In this document: positions 45,717 to 54,349 of the stretch, in pieces
Layout: the number at the start of each line of letters is the position of its first letter
Numbering within the stretch: the stretch's first letter is position 1
Notes under the pieces: model-generated
Database searches by the model: none
What the model was told of the DNA's origin: nothing
Seen by the model: the letters and a program-made list of their open reading frames with translations, nothing else
Program-made: the position numbers and the translations under genes
Assembly: GCF_016482785.1 (NCBI RefSeq)
Contig: NZ_JAEMXM010000002.1
Location: 186,001 to 250,000 of the forward strand
From: Paenibacillus alkalitolerans
GTDB taxonomy: Bacteria > Bacillota > Bacilli > Paenibacillales > YIM-B00363
DNA length: 64,000 bases
Reading direction: 5' to 3'

Positions 45717-46734
45717 CAATGGCAATCCCGTGTTTCTCGAGCTCTTTACGCAATGCGGCATCCGGTCCGGCCGCACCGCTACCCGTCTTTCGGAAGAAAT
45801 GCCACACTACCCCCTTTACCTTTCCATTGCGTATCAACTCAACATCCTTCATTAACTGATTTCGCATGTCCGCGTTCAATCTTTTCGCGCCTAAATAGGC
45901 TTGATGCGATATGCCGTGTCCGTCCAATGCGTCAACCAATCGCCAACTGCCCGTTTGCTCGGTATCGATTCTTGCTTGTCTGCCGCGCACAAGCGACCGG
46001 AGATAGCGAACAGCTTCGGCATGTGCGGCAAATTGCAGAGGCCTTCCTTCTTTGTGCTTTTCGTTTGAATTGATTTGCAGCCACGGAGCGAGCATATTTT
46101 GAATCGTGCCCGGCTCCCACTTCGTTTCTATCATTAACAAATAAGATCTCACGAGGTCGATATTTCGAATATATTCCGCAGGATCCACAACGGTTTCCGT
46201 TGAAGATCCCGCGATTCGGTTTCCCCATCGTACTCCAAGCATGGATGGCGCATGAAACGGATGAAGCGTCTCCACCGTAACGAATCGTCTCCACCCTTGA
46301 TTGGAATACGCGGCGCTGCCGGCCAAATAACCGGAAAGGGCGGCTATGCCGTTCGTCAGTTTCTTGATCGTCAATGAGCTTTCCTGTTCAGTCGAAGCAG
46401 GGAACGCAACTGTTGCCGTTGGTAATGAGTCCAGCGGTCGAAACCAATTTTCCGCTCCGTCATCCGTTAACCGCCAATATAAAGGGTCGTGCTGAATCGG
46501 GACATACATTCCTGTTATCCGGTGTTTGTGGCTATTGTCCCAAGTATGGGCGATCCGATCCGCCGTGACGGCGGCGCTCGAATAAGTCCATTCGTGCTGA
46601 AAAATATAGACGGCGCTTATCATTAAAATAAGGGAGAGAACGATCACCACCGGAAGCACTAAAGTCGCCTCAACAGAAACGCTGCCGTTCTCATTGCGCC
46701 AACATAGACTTTGAAATGATTCCCATACTCGCAT
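45703..46734 (-). CDS. TadE-like pilus protein (large)
   Basis: 343 residues. N-terminal NENGSVSVEATLVLPVVIVL is a TadE signature: Gly followed by Glu at +5 and a hydrophobic helix. The 290-residue rest is predicted outside the membrane and contains ITGMYVPIQHDPLYW and repeated RxL motifs. Start ATG 46734 with GAGGC upstream, 10 bases past the flp1 stop. Likely processed by TadV. Confidence 0.78.
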   Translation of the reverse strand: MRVWESFQSLCWRNENGSVSVEATLVLPVVIVLSLILMISAVYIFQHEWTYSSAAVTADRIAHTWDNSHKHRITGMYVPIQHDPLYWRLTDDGAENWFRPLDSLPTATVAFPASTEQESSLTIKKLTNGIAALSGYLAGSAAYSNQGWRRFVTVETLHPFHAPSMLGVRWGNRIAGSSTETVVDPAEYIRNIDLVRSYLLMIETKWEPGTIQNMLAPWLQINSNEKHKEGRPLQFAAHAEAVRYLRSLVRGRQARIDTEQTGSWRLVDALDGHGISHQAYLGAKRLNADMRNQLMKDVELIRNGKVKGVVWHFFRKTGSGAAGPDAALRKELEKHGIAIVVHT

Positions 46735-46744
46735 CTTACGCCTC

Positions 46745-46951
46745 TTAAGGCAGTTGAATCGTATTGTCATTAACCGTGTTTGTCACTTGTCCTTGCGTCT
46801 TTTGAAACAAGTCATTGACCCACTTCATGATCCATTTACGAAAAGCAATTGCAATAACCAAAATAATCGCAACGATCAAAAGCATCTCAAGAGTGCCGAT
46901 CCCGTCCTCTTCTTTCCAAAACCGTTTCACCGCAGTAATAAACTGTTTCAT
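46745..46951 (-). CDS. flp1: Flp1-family type IVb pilin
   Basis: 68 residues, the probable major pilin. Leader KEEDG is followed by the cleavage context G-IGTLE, giving Glu at +5 of the mature chain (Glu22), then one 20-residue hydrophobic helix (MLLIVAIILVIAIAF) and a short polar tail. AGGAGC upstream. Lies between tadC and the first TadE gene. Typical of Firmicutes Tad loci. Confidence 0.87.
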   Translation of the reverse strand: MKQFITAVKRFWKEEDGIGTLEMLLIVAIILVIAIAFRKWIMKWVNDLFQKTQGQVTNTVNDNTIQLP

Positions 46952-46966
46952 CTGCCAGCTCCTCCT

Positions 46967-47854
46967 TCATAGTCCTTGATTTAATAACATAATTGCAGGC
47001 GCTGCGACGATGGCCATCATCGTTGCAAAGATGATCACCATCGGAAATACCATCTTTGTCGTTGCTTCTTCTCCCATCGTCTTCAATACTGCACGCTTCT
47101 TTTCGATCATGGTTCGTCCGGTCTGCTGCAATATGAGTGCAAAAGTATCCCCGCCTCTGCGATAATTCATTAACGTTGTCGTTACCAAGAAACTCGTTTC
47201 CGGTATACCGCATCGCTGGGAAAACAACTCCAACGCTTTGGCGAACGAAACCGACTGCGCGATCTCATTGCGCATTCTCCCTAGTTCCCGGTATAGAGGA
47301 TGCGATTCGTCTTTCGTAGATGGTACGGATGCACGAATCCATGCTCCTTGAACGGGTTCGCCGGCGCCAATTAACAAAGACATCTTGTGAACGAACACCG
47401 GAAGCTCCGTTACAAACGCGCGGTGCCTTTCCTTCACTTTTCGATCCAAATCCCTCCACATTACAAAGGGTGCGAGACATGAAATAGCTAGTCCTACACC
47501 GGCAATAGCGGCATCTTGAAATATAGCAGCTGCGAGCAGCGAGCAAAGAATACCGCAACCTAACGAAGAAGTTGCTTTTGCGGCCCATATTCGGGGAATG
47601 TCATCGGTTCTGTCGTCAATGCTGCCGTATATTAACGCGGCAGACCGGACGATGCCGGGGGCATATTGAGCAATCCATTCCATGACACGGACCATGCGGT
47701 TCAACTCCATACCCGCAATAATTACATTGCGTCCGACCGGCGAACGTATATGGCGGGCAACCGTCCCGCCGTATTGATTGCTGCCTCGCATGAACAGTAG
47801 GATCCCGAAAAAGAAAAAGATTCCGCCTGCCAACCAAATCCCTAACACTACCAT
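46967..47854 (-). CDS. tadC: Tad membrane platform protein TadC
   Basis: 295-residue type II secretion F-domain protein. N-terminal membrane segment, two central ones (about 95-130) and one C-terminal (MVFPMVIIFATMMAIVAAP). Cytoplasmic F domain includes RAFVTELPVFVHKMSLLIGAGEPVQGA. Forms the platform with TadB for the TadA motor. ATG overlaps the tadB end by 7 bases. Confidence 0.85.
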   Translation of the reverse strand: MVVLGIWLAGGIFFFFGILLFMRGSNQYGGTVARHIRSPVGRNVIIAGMELNRMVRVMEWIAQYAPGIVRSAALIYGSIDDRTDDIPRIWAAKATSSLGCGILCSLLAAAIFQDAAIAGVGLAISCLAPFVMWRDLDRKVKERHRAFVTELPVFVHKMSLLIGAGEPVQGAWIRASVPSTKDESHPLYRELGRMRNEIAQSVSFAKALELFSQRCGIPETSFLVTTTLMNYRRGGDTFALILQQTGRTMIEKKRAVLKTMGEEATTKMVFPMVIIFATMMAIVAAPAIMLLNQGL

Positions 47855-48612
47855 TCGAACCTCATCAAACGTCTGGCGAGATAAAAACTCGCGACAAGGG
47901 CGGCCAAAGCTCCGGTCATAATAATTCTTCCCATTCCCGAGTACAGCGGCGCCATATAATCCGGCGAACCGAAACGAAGCGCGGCAAGCAGCAAGAAGGG
48001 TACCACCGTAAGTACATTCGCTTCGAACCGTTTACCGGCGATCAGCACGGCAAGCTCTCGTTCCAAATCCATCTTCTCGCTGATTGCCCTGGAAGTATGA
48101 CGCATAACGGCGAGAAGGTCGCCGCCGGTACGCTTGCACGTTCGAAATACGTCCACCCAATCCGAAACATCCGGGATGTTCAACCTCCTCGCGAGATCGT
48201 CCAACGCTTGTTCAAGCGGAATGCCGTGTTCGACCATCCGGTTTATTCTTTCGAGCTCTACCGCAAAATATGGTAAGTGTTGGGAGTACATCAACCTCAA
48301 ATCGGCTGCTGCGGTACGCATAGCGTTCTCCATCGATTTACCCGCATGCAGGCTTGAGGAGATCGATTGTAGCGCCTGCTCGAATTGTATTGACAACAGA
48401 CGCTTCCTTGCTTGCACAAACTGTTTATCGTTTCGCAGCGTCGTTACCGCCCCAGCGATGGAAACCGCTACTCCCGCCCAAGCCTCGTTGTAAAATAGTA
48501 ATCCGACGAAAAACCAGGCAATCGATGCAACTAACGCTCCAATCACTCTGCGAATCACGCTGTAACGATAGAAAGATACCGGCTGACTCTCTGTTGCGCG
48601 CTTCACTACCAT
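47848..48612 (-). CDS. tadB: Tad membrane platform protein TadB
   Basis: 254 residues, type II secretion F domain at about 75-195 (FEQALQSISSSLHAGKSMENA, FRTCKRTGGDLLAVMRHTS) between membrane segments near 25-60 and 205-250. It pairs with TadC. GGGGGACGG lies before ATG and the gene starts 14 bases after tadA. Confidence 0.85.
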   Translation of the reverse strand: MVVKRATESQPVSFYRYSVIRRVIGALVASIAWFFVGLLFYNEAWAGVAVSIAGAVTTLRNDKQFVQARKRLLSIQFEQALQSISSSLHAGKSMENAMRTAAADLRLMYSQHLPYFAVELERINRMVEHGIPLEQALDDLARRLNIPDVSDWVDVFRTCKRTGGDLLAVMRHTSRAISEKMDLERELAVLIAGKRFEANVLTVVPFLLLAALRFGSPDYMAPLYSGMGRIIMTGALAALVASFYLARRLMRFEW

Positions 48613-48626
48613 GGACCGTCCCCCTT

Positions 48627-49817
48627 TCAGTCCGTTCTTATTTCCCGATTTCCGGTTGGCTGCAGCGATTCTTTCCGCCCATGTTCGAATTCAATATCAG
48701 CCAATCGAAATAACGGATTGAGTTCGTATTCGCCGTTTCGAATTCCGGCGATTTCCGTAATCTCTATCACCTTTCGGGAATAGTCGCTTCTTCTTGCCAG
48801 GTGGACAATAATGTGTAAAGCCGAAGCGATTTGATTGCGCAGCACCTCAAGGGGAAGCTCCGCTCCTCCCAGTGCCATCGTTTCCAACCGGCTTAACATA
48901 TCCTTCACGGAATTGGCGTGTCCGGTAGACAAAGAACCTTCGTGCCCCGTATTCATCGCCTGCAGCATATCAAGCGCCTCCGCTCCGCGCACTTCGCCTA
49001 CTATGATGCGGTTCGGGCGCATCCTTAGAGACGCTCGTATCAATTGCCGGATCGTAATTTCACCTTTCCCCTCCGTGTTCGGCGTTCTCGTTTCGAGCGA
49101 AACCACGTTCCTTACGGTGCGCAGCTGCAGCTCGGCCGAATCCTCGATCGTCACGACCCTCTCTTGCTCCGGTATCGATTGGGCAAGCACATTCAGCAAC
49201 GTCGTCTTTCCGGAACCGGTTCCCCCGCTTACAAAAATATTGCGCTTGGATACTACGGCTTGCTGCAGAAATAACGCCCCTTCTTCTGTAATCGCTCCCT
49301 TCGCGATCAGATCATTCATCGTAAGCGGATGTTCCGGAAACTTGCGAATCGTCAATGACGGTCCTTTCAATGCGACGGGCGGCATGACGACGTGTACCCG
49401 GGATCCGTCCGGCAGCCTTGCGTCTACTATGGGTGATGATTCATTGACCGTACGGTTCACTTTCGAGACGATGCCTTGGATAATATCCTCTAGCCGTTCC
49501 TTGGATTCGAAGCAATATGGGTATTGGTGCATCACCCCGTCTTCTTCGAAAAAAATTTCCTCATGGCTGTTCACCATCACTTCCGTTACGCGGGGATTGT
49601 CCACCAAATCTTGAATGACGTCCAGTCCCCGAAACGTATGAAAAGTGCGCCGGACAAGCCACAATCGCTCTTCTGCCGTCCACCGCTGCTCTCTGGCATA
49701 TGCAAAGACGAGCCTCTCGATTTCCTCCATCAGTTCATCCTCTTGCACATGTTCGGCGAAATTAATGGAGAGCCGGATTTCATCGCGGATTTTACCGATC
49801 CAATCCTCTGTCATCAT
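48627..49817 (-). CDS. tadA: Tad pilus assembly ATPase TadA/CpaF
   Basis: Hexameric secretion ATPase, 396 residues. Walker A SGGTGSGKTT, Asp box IEDSAELQL, Walker B RIIVGEVRGAEALDML and His box STGHANSVKDML are all present. Drives pilin assembly and possibly retraction. ATGA overlap with tadZ (start 49817, stop 49814). N-terminal helical domain has SHEEIFFEEDGVMHQYP. Confidence 0.93.
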   Translation of the reverse strand: MMTEDWIGKIRDEIRLSINFAEHVQEDELMEEIERLVFAYAREQRWTAEERLWLVRRTFHTFRGLDVIQDLVDNPRVTEVMVNSHEEIFFEEDGVMHQYPYCFESKERLEDIIQGIVSKVNRTVNESSPIVDARLPDGSRVHVVMPPVALKGPSLTIRKFPEHPLTMNDLIAKGAITEEGALFLQQAVVSKRNIFVSGGTGSGKTTLLNVLAQSIPEQERVVTIEDSAELQLRTVRNVVSLETRTPNTEGKGEITIRQLIRASLRMRPNRIIVGEVRGAEALDMLQAMNTGHEGSLSTGHANSVKDMLSRLETMALGGAELPLEVLRNQIASALHIIVHLARRSDYSRKVIEITEIAGIRNGEYELNPLFRLADIEFEHGRKESLQPTGNREIRTD

Positions 49818-50905
49818 GGAGCCGCAACCTTCGATGAGATGCCTTCTATCAATTGCAGCAATGAATGACGATAAGCCGGATGACGATGCAGATCACGCTC
49901 GCGTATTTGTTTCCATTCCGAAACGTAGGGAAGAGAAATCCAACCGCTGCCCGCTCCGTTAGTCGACGATAATAACGATTTATTGGAAACAAACACCGTT
50001 TTACGCCGAAACGCCCCTCCCTCTTGCCACCCGGGCCATTCCGCCATCCATCTCTCGATTTTTGCCCTGCTTGCGGCATCTTCTCCCGTGAGGCAAACAA
50101 TAACATCGCTCTCCTCCCATGCACATTCCGAACGTTCGCTCCAACCTGTCTCACAGTCGATGATAACGGTTTTGCAGCCAGGCATGTTCGCGGCACGGCG
50201 GATCAAGCCTCCCGCATCCGATTTGGACAGCAAAGCGATCTCTCTCATTGAGCAATCGTTCCGGAACGATTCAACATTGCTCCAAAAACCTGTTTCCGCC
50301 GTGGTTCGCAATCGATTGCCGGTTTTCATCTCGTAGAGCCAATCGCTTGCATCATGACGTCCTTCTTCCGTCAACCACATTCCCGCCGTCAATCCTGCCT
50401 CCAATCCGAGGCAAAAGACGCCTCCTCCGACCGACTTATTCCATGCCTCGGACAGTAAGGCGGCCACGGTAGACTTGCCTGCACCTCCTCCTGCGGACCA
50501 AACCGATATGACGGCAGCTGTTTTACGCCCATACCTTTCCGCACCCTTACAGTCGTCTGATGGTTGCAACCCCGCTTCCCCCAGCATGGCTTTAATCAAT
50601 TGCGTTACCGGCTGGTACTTATACACGAGCGGTTCATTGCCGTTTCCCGCGGGCCGGTCATCCGTCAGCCAAATAACGCAAGCATCCCCGATCGCCTCCT
50701 TCACCTCCTTCTTCCAAATCGCATTAATAGCGAACAAATGGGGACGCTCCACGGACTGATAAATTGCAAGCGCGCTGGGATCGCCAAACGCGACGACCTC
50801 GATATTTCCCCTCCCTTCGATCCGATTGGCGATGGCGGCAACCTTAACGGCGTAATCCAAATCGGGGTCGCACAACGCAATGACTTGTCTGGCCAAACGG
50901 CCCAT
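49814..50905 (-). CDS. tadZ: TadZ/CpaE-like MinD-family ATPase
   Basis: 363 residues. N-terminal receiver-like half (about 1-115) followed by a ParA/MinD domain with WSAGGGAGKSTVAALL (deviant Walker A, GGGAGKST) and VIIDCETGW. Localises the Tad machine at a cell site in other bacteria. Start ATG 50905 directly follows AGGAAAGGAG. The gene comes right after terminator 50923-50961, so its transcription must pass that terminator or start within the leader. Confidence 0.83.
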   Translation of the reverse strand: MGRLARQVIALCDPDLDYAVKVAAIANRIEGRGNIEVVAFGDPSALAIYQSVERPHLFAINAIWKKEVKEAIGDACVIWLTDDRPAGNGNEPLVYKYQPVTQLIKAMLGEAGLQPSDDCKGAERYGRKTAAVISVWSAGGGAGKSTVAALLSEAWNKSVGGGVFCLGLEAGLTAGMWLTEEGRHDASDWLYEMKTGNRLRTTAETGFWSNVESFRNDCSMREIALLSKSDAGGLIRRAANMPGCKTVIIDCETGWSERSECAWEESDVIVCLTGEDAASRAKIERWMAEWPGWQEGGAFRRKTVFVSNKSLLSSTNGAGSGWISLPYVSEWKQIRERDLHRHPAYRHSLLQLIEGISSKVAAP

Positions 50906-50922
50906 CTCCTTTCCTGAACAAC

Positions 50923-50961
50923 AAAAAAAGCACACGCAGACCAAGGATGGTCAGCGGTGCT
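50923..50961 (-). terminator. Terminator between the kinase gene and tadZ
   Basis: Long stem AGCACCGC..GACC/GGTC..GCGTGTGCT with one mismatch and one bulge, followed on the minus strand by TTTTTTTG. Starts 16 bases after the kinase stop and ends 18 bases before the tadZ start, where it would limit expression of the eleven downstream genes. Confidence 0.85.
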
Positions 50962-50976
50962 TCCGCATTTACCGAT

Positions 50977-52614
50977 TTATGATTTGTGTTTATTATAGTC
51001 TGTCTTCCAGCTGTTGGCAAGCCATTTTTTTGCAGAAGCTCTTATCCCCCTTTCTTCATGAATCACAGGCGCAATGGACTCCAGCAAAGGGAGCAGAGCA
51101 TGCTCCAGTGACGGCCGTACCGCGTTGTCTTCCTGCGACCATCTGCCTTTCCACTTGGCCGATACGATCACATCATAGGGAAACTCCGCAACAATGCAGT
51201 CCGGTTTCTGAGAAAACAACCGGTAAAAGTCGGGGATTCGCGCCGTACCCGGGACGCGGTTCGCCACCCATCGGATTCGTCCGGACGGTCCCTTGCCGTT
51301 AATCCGCTCCCAATTTTTCAGCGTCTTCGGTCTTCTAAGCAGCGACGGATCGGGGGCGACAACGGCAACCACTTCGTCCGCCAATCCGATGATCGCTTCC
51401 GCAGCCCGCTCGTCAGCATCCGAAGAAACATCGACTATGTATACGTCCGCTTTCGTCTTGAAAAACAGTTTGTATAAACTTTCCGCATCATATGCATTTC
51501 GTTCAGGTTCGTATATTTCCGAAGCTAGGTTCCAGCTAAGTGCCCCTTCCTGCCATCTCGATCCGGTTCCTTGAGACTCGCTCCTCATGGCGAGCAACGA
51601 ATCCCCTTCCTGCCACGGACATTCGACATAAGCGACCCGAACGCGTTTATCCGCCAAAAATTTCGCAAGCGCCACAGATACGAATGTGGTCCCCGCACCG
51701 GGAAATAAGCCGCAGACGGCAACGATTTTGCGTTCGGCCCCGACCGCCGATAAAGTAAAACCGGAATGCTGCCGGTGTCCTGAAGAATCCTGCGGTTCCG
51801 GAGAACCGGCTCCAAGCACCTCTATGAGCGCTTGCTTTGCAGCCATCGCATTCTCATAACGATCTCCCGGGTCGTCGCACAGTAAAGTCCCTACAGCTGC
51901 GGCCAATTCCGCAGGGATATCCTCTGCAGCTTTGTCCAGCGGAATCTTTGTAAAATTGTAATACTGCCCACCGCAAAGCAGGAAGTAAATGAGACAGCCT
52001 AGCGAATACAAATCCGCGCGTTGATCCGTCTGCCGGTTGGCGAGCAGCTCCGGAGCGGCGAAACCGACGGAACCGACGTGCACCGTATCAGACGTATTTC
52101 CTTCTTTATACGTTCGTGCAATTCCAAAATCCACGAGCTTGACGTACCCGTCCGGGCTTACAATGACATTCGAAGGCTTCACATCGCGAAAAACGATCGG
52201 CGAATCCAGACTGTGCAAATAGTGCAGCAAATCGCATAGTTGGACGGCATAGCCTACGACGGTTTGCCAAGGCAGCGTATGGCCGCAGGAAGCAGACCGA
52301 TCCAGCAGCGTCTCTCCCGCTAAATAATCCATTACGAGGCAGCAGCCTCCCAGCTCGTTCATCGGAATAAAATCGACGATCCTCGGCAGCGAAGGATGCT
52401 GCAAATCAATCATCATCTTCGCTTCCTTCATCGGCTGATCCGGATCGAACTCGTCGCGCGGTATCCACTTGACCGCCCACCTTTGACCGCCTAAGCGCAA
52501 ATCCTCCGCCAAATATACGCAACCCATCCCCCCTTCGCCGATCGGTCTTATGATTCTGTAACGTTGTTCAATGCAATCGCCTTCCTGAAATATCGGTTCG
52601 CCGTTGCGTTCCAT
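50977..52614 (-). CDS. Ser/Thr protein kinase fused to a TadZ-like ATPase domain
   Basis: 545 residues. Kinase domain about 18-270: glycine loop GEGGMGCVY, VAIL-type lysine in WAVKW, FRDVKPSN (HRD with Phe for His), DFGIA, then an APEL motif. Residues 300-530 form a SIMIBI-type ATPase with VCGLFPGAGTTFVSVALAK, a Walker A-like loop in which the usual Lys is absent (GAGTT), and VYIVDVSSDAD. No transmembrane segment. Start ATG 52614 sits 16 bases after GGGAGG, a long spacing; a CTG at 52623 might be used. First gene of the Tad locus. Confidence 0.85.
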   Translation of the reverse strand: MERNGEPIFQEGDCIEQRYRIIRPIGEGGMGCVYLAEDLRLGGQRWAVKWIPRDEFDPDQPMKEAKMMIDLQHPSLPRIVDFIPMNELGGCCLVMDYLAGETLLDRSASCGHTLPWQTVVGYAVQLCDLLHYLHSLDSPIVFRDVKPSNVIVSPDGYVKLVDFGIARTYKEGNTSDTVHVGSVGFAAPELLANRQTDQRADLYSLGCLIYFLLCGGQYYNFTKIPLDKAAEDIPAELAAAVGTLLCDDPGDRYENAMAAKQALIEVLGAGSPEPQDSSGHRQHSGFTLSAVGAERKIVAVCGLFPGAGTTFVSVALAKFLADKRVRVAYVECPWQEGDSLLAMRSESQGTGSRWQEGALSWNLASEIYEPERNAYDAESLYKLFFKTKADVYIVDVSSDADERAAEAIIGLADEVVAVVAPDPSLLRRPKTLKNWERINGKGPSGRIRWVANRVPGTARIPDFYRLFSQKPDCIVAEFPYDVIVSAKWKGRWSQEDNAVRPSLEHALLPLLESIAPVIHEERGIRASAKKWLANSWKTDYNKHKS

Positions 52615-52637
52615 ACTTTCGATCAGGATCCCTCCCG

Positions 52638-52690
52638 AAAAAAAAAAGAAATAGCAGACGGCAGTGTGGCGTTTCACACTGCGGTCTGCT
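52638..52690 (-). terminator. Leader terminator/attenuator in front of the kinase gene
   Basis: Stem of 7 + 8 bp with one mismatch (AGCAGAC.GCAGTGTG/CACACTGC.GTCTGCT arms) and a 6-base loop, followed after TATTTC by ten T on the minus strand. It lies between the promoter at 52699-52728 and the ribosome site of the kinase, with no gene upstream of it on that strand. Confidence 0.85.
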
Positions 52691-52698
52691 TGTCCAAA

Positions 52699-52728
52699 AT
52701 TATACTTTTATTTTCGTTTCGTGGTCAA
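52699..52728 (-). promoter_or_regulatory. Sigma-A promoter of the Tad locus kinase gene
   Basis: TTGACC (52723-52728), 18-base spacer, TATAAT (52699-52704) on the minus strand; predicted transcription start near 52692, only a few bases before the terminator hairpin. Confidence 0.7.
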
Positions 52729-52908
52729 GTCAAACATCCGCCGAACGGAGAAGAAAACTACAACACTTCGCAAAAATTTTCAAAAAAAAATTGTTTGGGG
52801 TATAGTATAAAGATGATTCGAAACCGGCAAGAATAACCAACGGCCTTCATCTTTCCTTCTATTTTCATTGATTTCACACTATATGCGTACAAGAAAGGAG
52901 ACTGATCA

Positions 52909-54066
52909 ATGATGCTTATTTTTGAACTGGCTATTATTTTACTTGCTTCAAAAATTGCCGGCGATATAAGCGCAAAACTGGGGCAACCGTCCGTACTCGG
53001 AAAATTGCTTATTGGTATTGTTTTGGGGCCTACCGTACTGGGAGTGGTCACAAATACGGAAATACTTCATGAAATAAGCCAAATCGGCGTTATTTTATTG
53101 ATGTTTATCGCAGGATTGGAAACTGACACGGAAGAGTTTAAAAGAACCGGAAAGGCATCCGCTTATGTAGGCGCTTTTGGGCTAGTTGTGCCGTTCTCTC
53201 TAGGATTTTTAGCCGGCATCGTTTTAGGACTTCCACAAATCGAGTCTTTATTCCTCGGACTGCTGCTTTCCGCCACTAGTGTAAGTATTTCGGTCCAAGC
53301 GCTGAAAGAAATGGGCAAGTTAAAGTCGAGAGAAGGAACGACTATTTTAGGAGCCGCAGTGATCGACGACATTGTCGTCATTATCGCATTAGCTTTCATA
53401 ATGAGCTTTGCAGGCGGAGAGGTCAATTTAGGAATAGTCGTTTTGAAAAAAGTGGTCTTCTTTGCCGTTGCGATACTCCTTGCATGGAAAGCGGTCCCTT
53501 GGGTGTTGAAAAAGTTTGCGCCTATGCGGGTTAGCGAAGCGGTTATTTCAGCAGCGCTTATCATTTGTTTTGTTTATGCATATTTCGCTGAATATACGGG
53601 TGTGGCGGCGATAATAGGAGCTTACATTGCTGGTGTAGCCATCAGCTTGACTGAATATAAACACGAAGTATTTGAAAAGGTTGAAACGATAAGCTATTCC
53701 ATCTTTGTACCCGTGTTCTTTACTTCTATCGGGGTAACTGCCGAATTAATCGGCATTACAAAGAATGTTGGACTTATCGTGACCTTGAGCATATTAGCCA
53801 TTCTTACAAAGCTGGTTGGTTCGGCTATCGGCGCAAAGTTAGCGGGGTTTGACCGGTGGAATTCGTTAGGCGTCGGCGCGGCTATGGTATCTCGAGGTGA
53901 AGTCGCATTAATCATCGCCGCAATCGGCTTGGAATCAAACTTATTAAGCAAAGACCTGTTTGCCGTTATTGTGATCGTAGTGCTGATTACAACTATAGTA
54001 ACGCCGCCGTTGATGAAAGTATTTTTTAACAAGGCAAAGAATGAGAAACAAACCGCCGGCAATTGA
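52909..54066 (+). CDS. CPA2-type cation/proton antiporter
   Basis: 385 residues with about 12 membrane segments, monovalent cation:proton antiporter-2 family (NapA/KefB-like). GQPSVLGKLLIGIVLGPTVLG and the ion-site region TILGAAVIDDIVVIIAL with the Asp-Asp pair mark Na+(K+)/H+ exchangers. AAAGGAG lies 12 bases before the ATG pair. No TrkA_N domain follows. The AT-rich leader (52737-52908) has TATAGT/GGGTAT-like elements but no clear promoter. Could help pH or salt adaptation. Confidence 0.88.
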   Translation: MMLIFELAIILLASKIAGDISAKLGQPSVLGKLLIGIVLGPTVLGVVTNTEILHEISQIGVILLMFIAGLETDTEEFKRTGKASAYVGAFGLVVPFSLGFLAGIVLGLPQIESLFLGLLLSATSVSISVQALKEMGKLKSREGTTILGAAVIDDIVVIIALAFIMSFAGGEVNLGIVVLKKVVFFAVAILLAWKAVPWVLKKFAPMRVSEAVISAALIICFVYAYFAEYTGVAAIIGAYIAGVAISLTEYKHEVFEKVETISYSIFVPVFFTSIGVTAELIGITKNVGLIVTLSILAILTKLVGSAIGAKLAGFDRWNSLGVGAAMVSRGEVALIIAAIGLESNLLSKDLFAVIVIVVLITTIVTPPLMKVFFNKAKNEKQTAGN

Positions 54067-54080
54067 CCGGCGGTTTGTTT
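54046..54080 (+). terminator. Terminator overlapping the antiporter stop codon
   Basis: Perfect 14-bp stem AAACAAACCGCCGG/CCGGCGGTTTGTTT; the 7-base loop CAATTGA contains the TGA stop. A T-rich tail GGTGATTATT follows. Confidence 0.75.
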
Positions 54081-54349
54081 GGTGATTATTGGGAAAACGG
54101 GAACAGGTTGTATACAAATGGTCGTCGGATTGCCATAATTGCTGCGAAATCCGACGATCGCGATCTGTTATGGTAAAACACTGTTCATAAACCGTTGTTT
54201 AGACGACACATTACGTACAGACTGTTGCCATACTCGCATTAGTTCGAAAAATACACGCCGTGGACAGACAAAACGACGACCGTTTATGTACATACCGTTT
54301 CCATAATGATCATGCTCCGGATGCCCTGATTACTGAACTGTTGCCGGAT
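54081..54349. other. Intergenic region without gene; 10-bp inverted repeat
   Basis: Between the convergent antiporter and methyltransferase genes. It holds an inverted repeat TCGTCGGATT/AATCCGACGA (54122-54131 and 54148-54157, 16-base spacer), not followed by a T-run. Nothing else supportable. Confidence 0.6.

Noticed and set aside
41226-52614. Type II secretion or competence locus
   Set aside because: The ATPase is TadA/CpaF-like and the pilin is Flp1-type with TadE-like proteins; no secretin or ComG-type genes occur.
54122-54157. Inverted repeat as ends of an insertion sequence
   Set aside because: Arms enclose only 16 bases, with no transposase or target duplication nearby.
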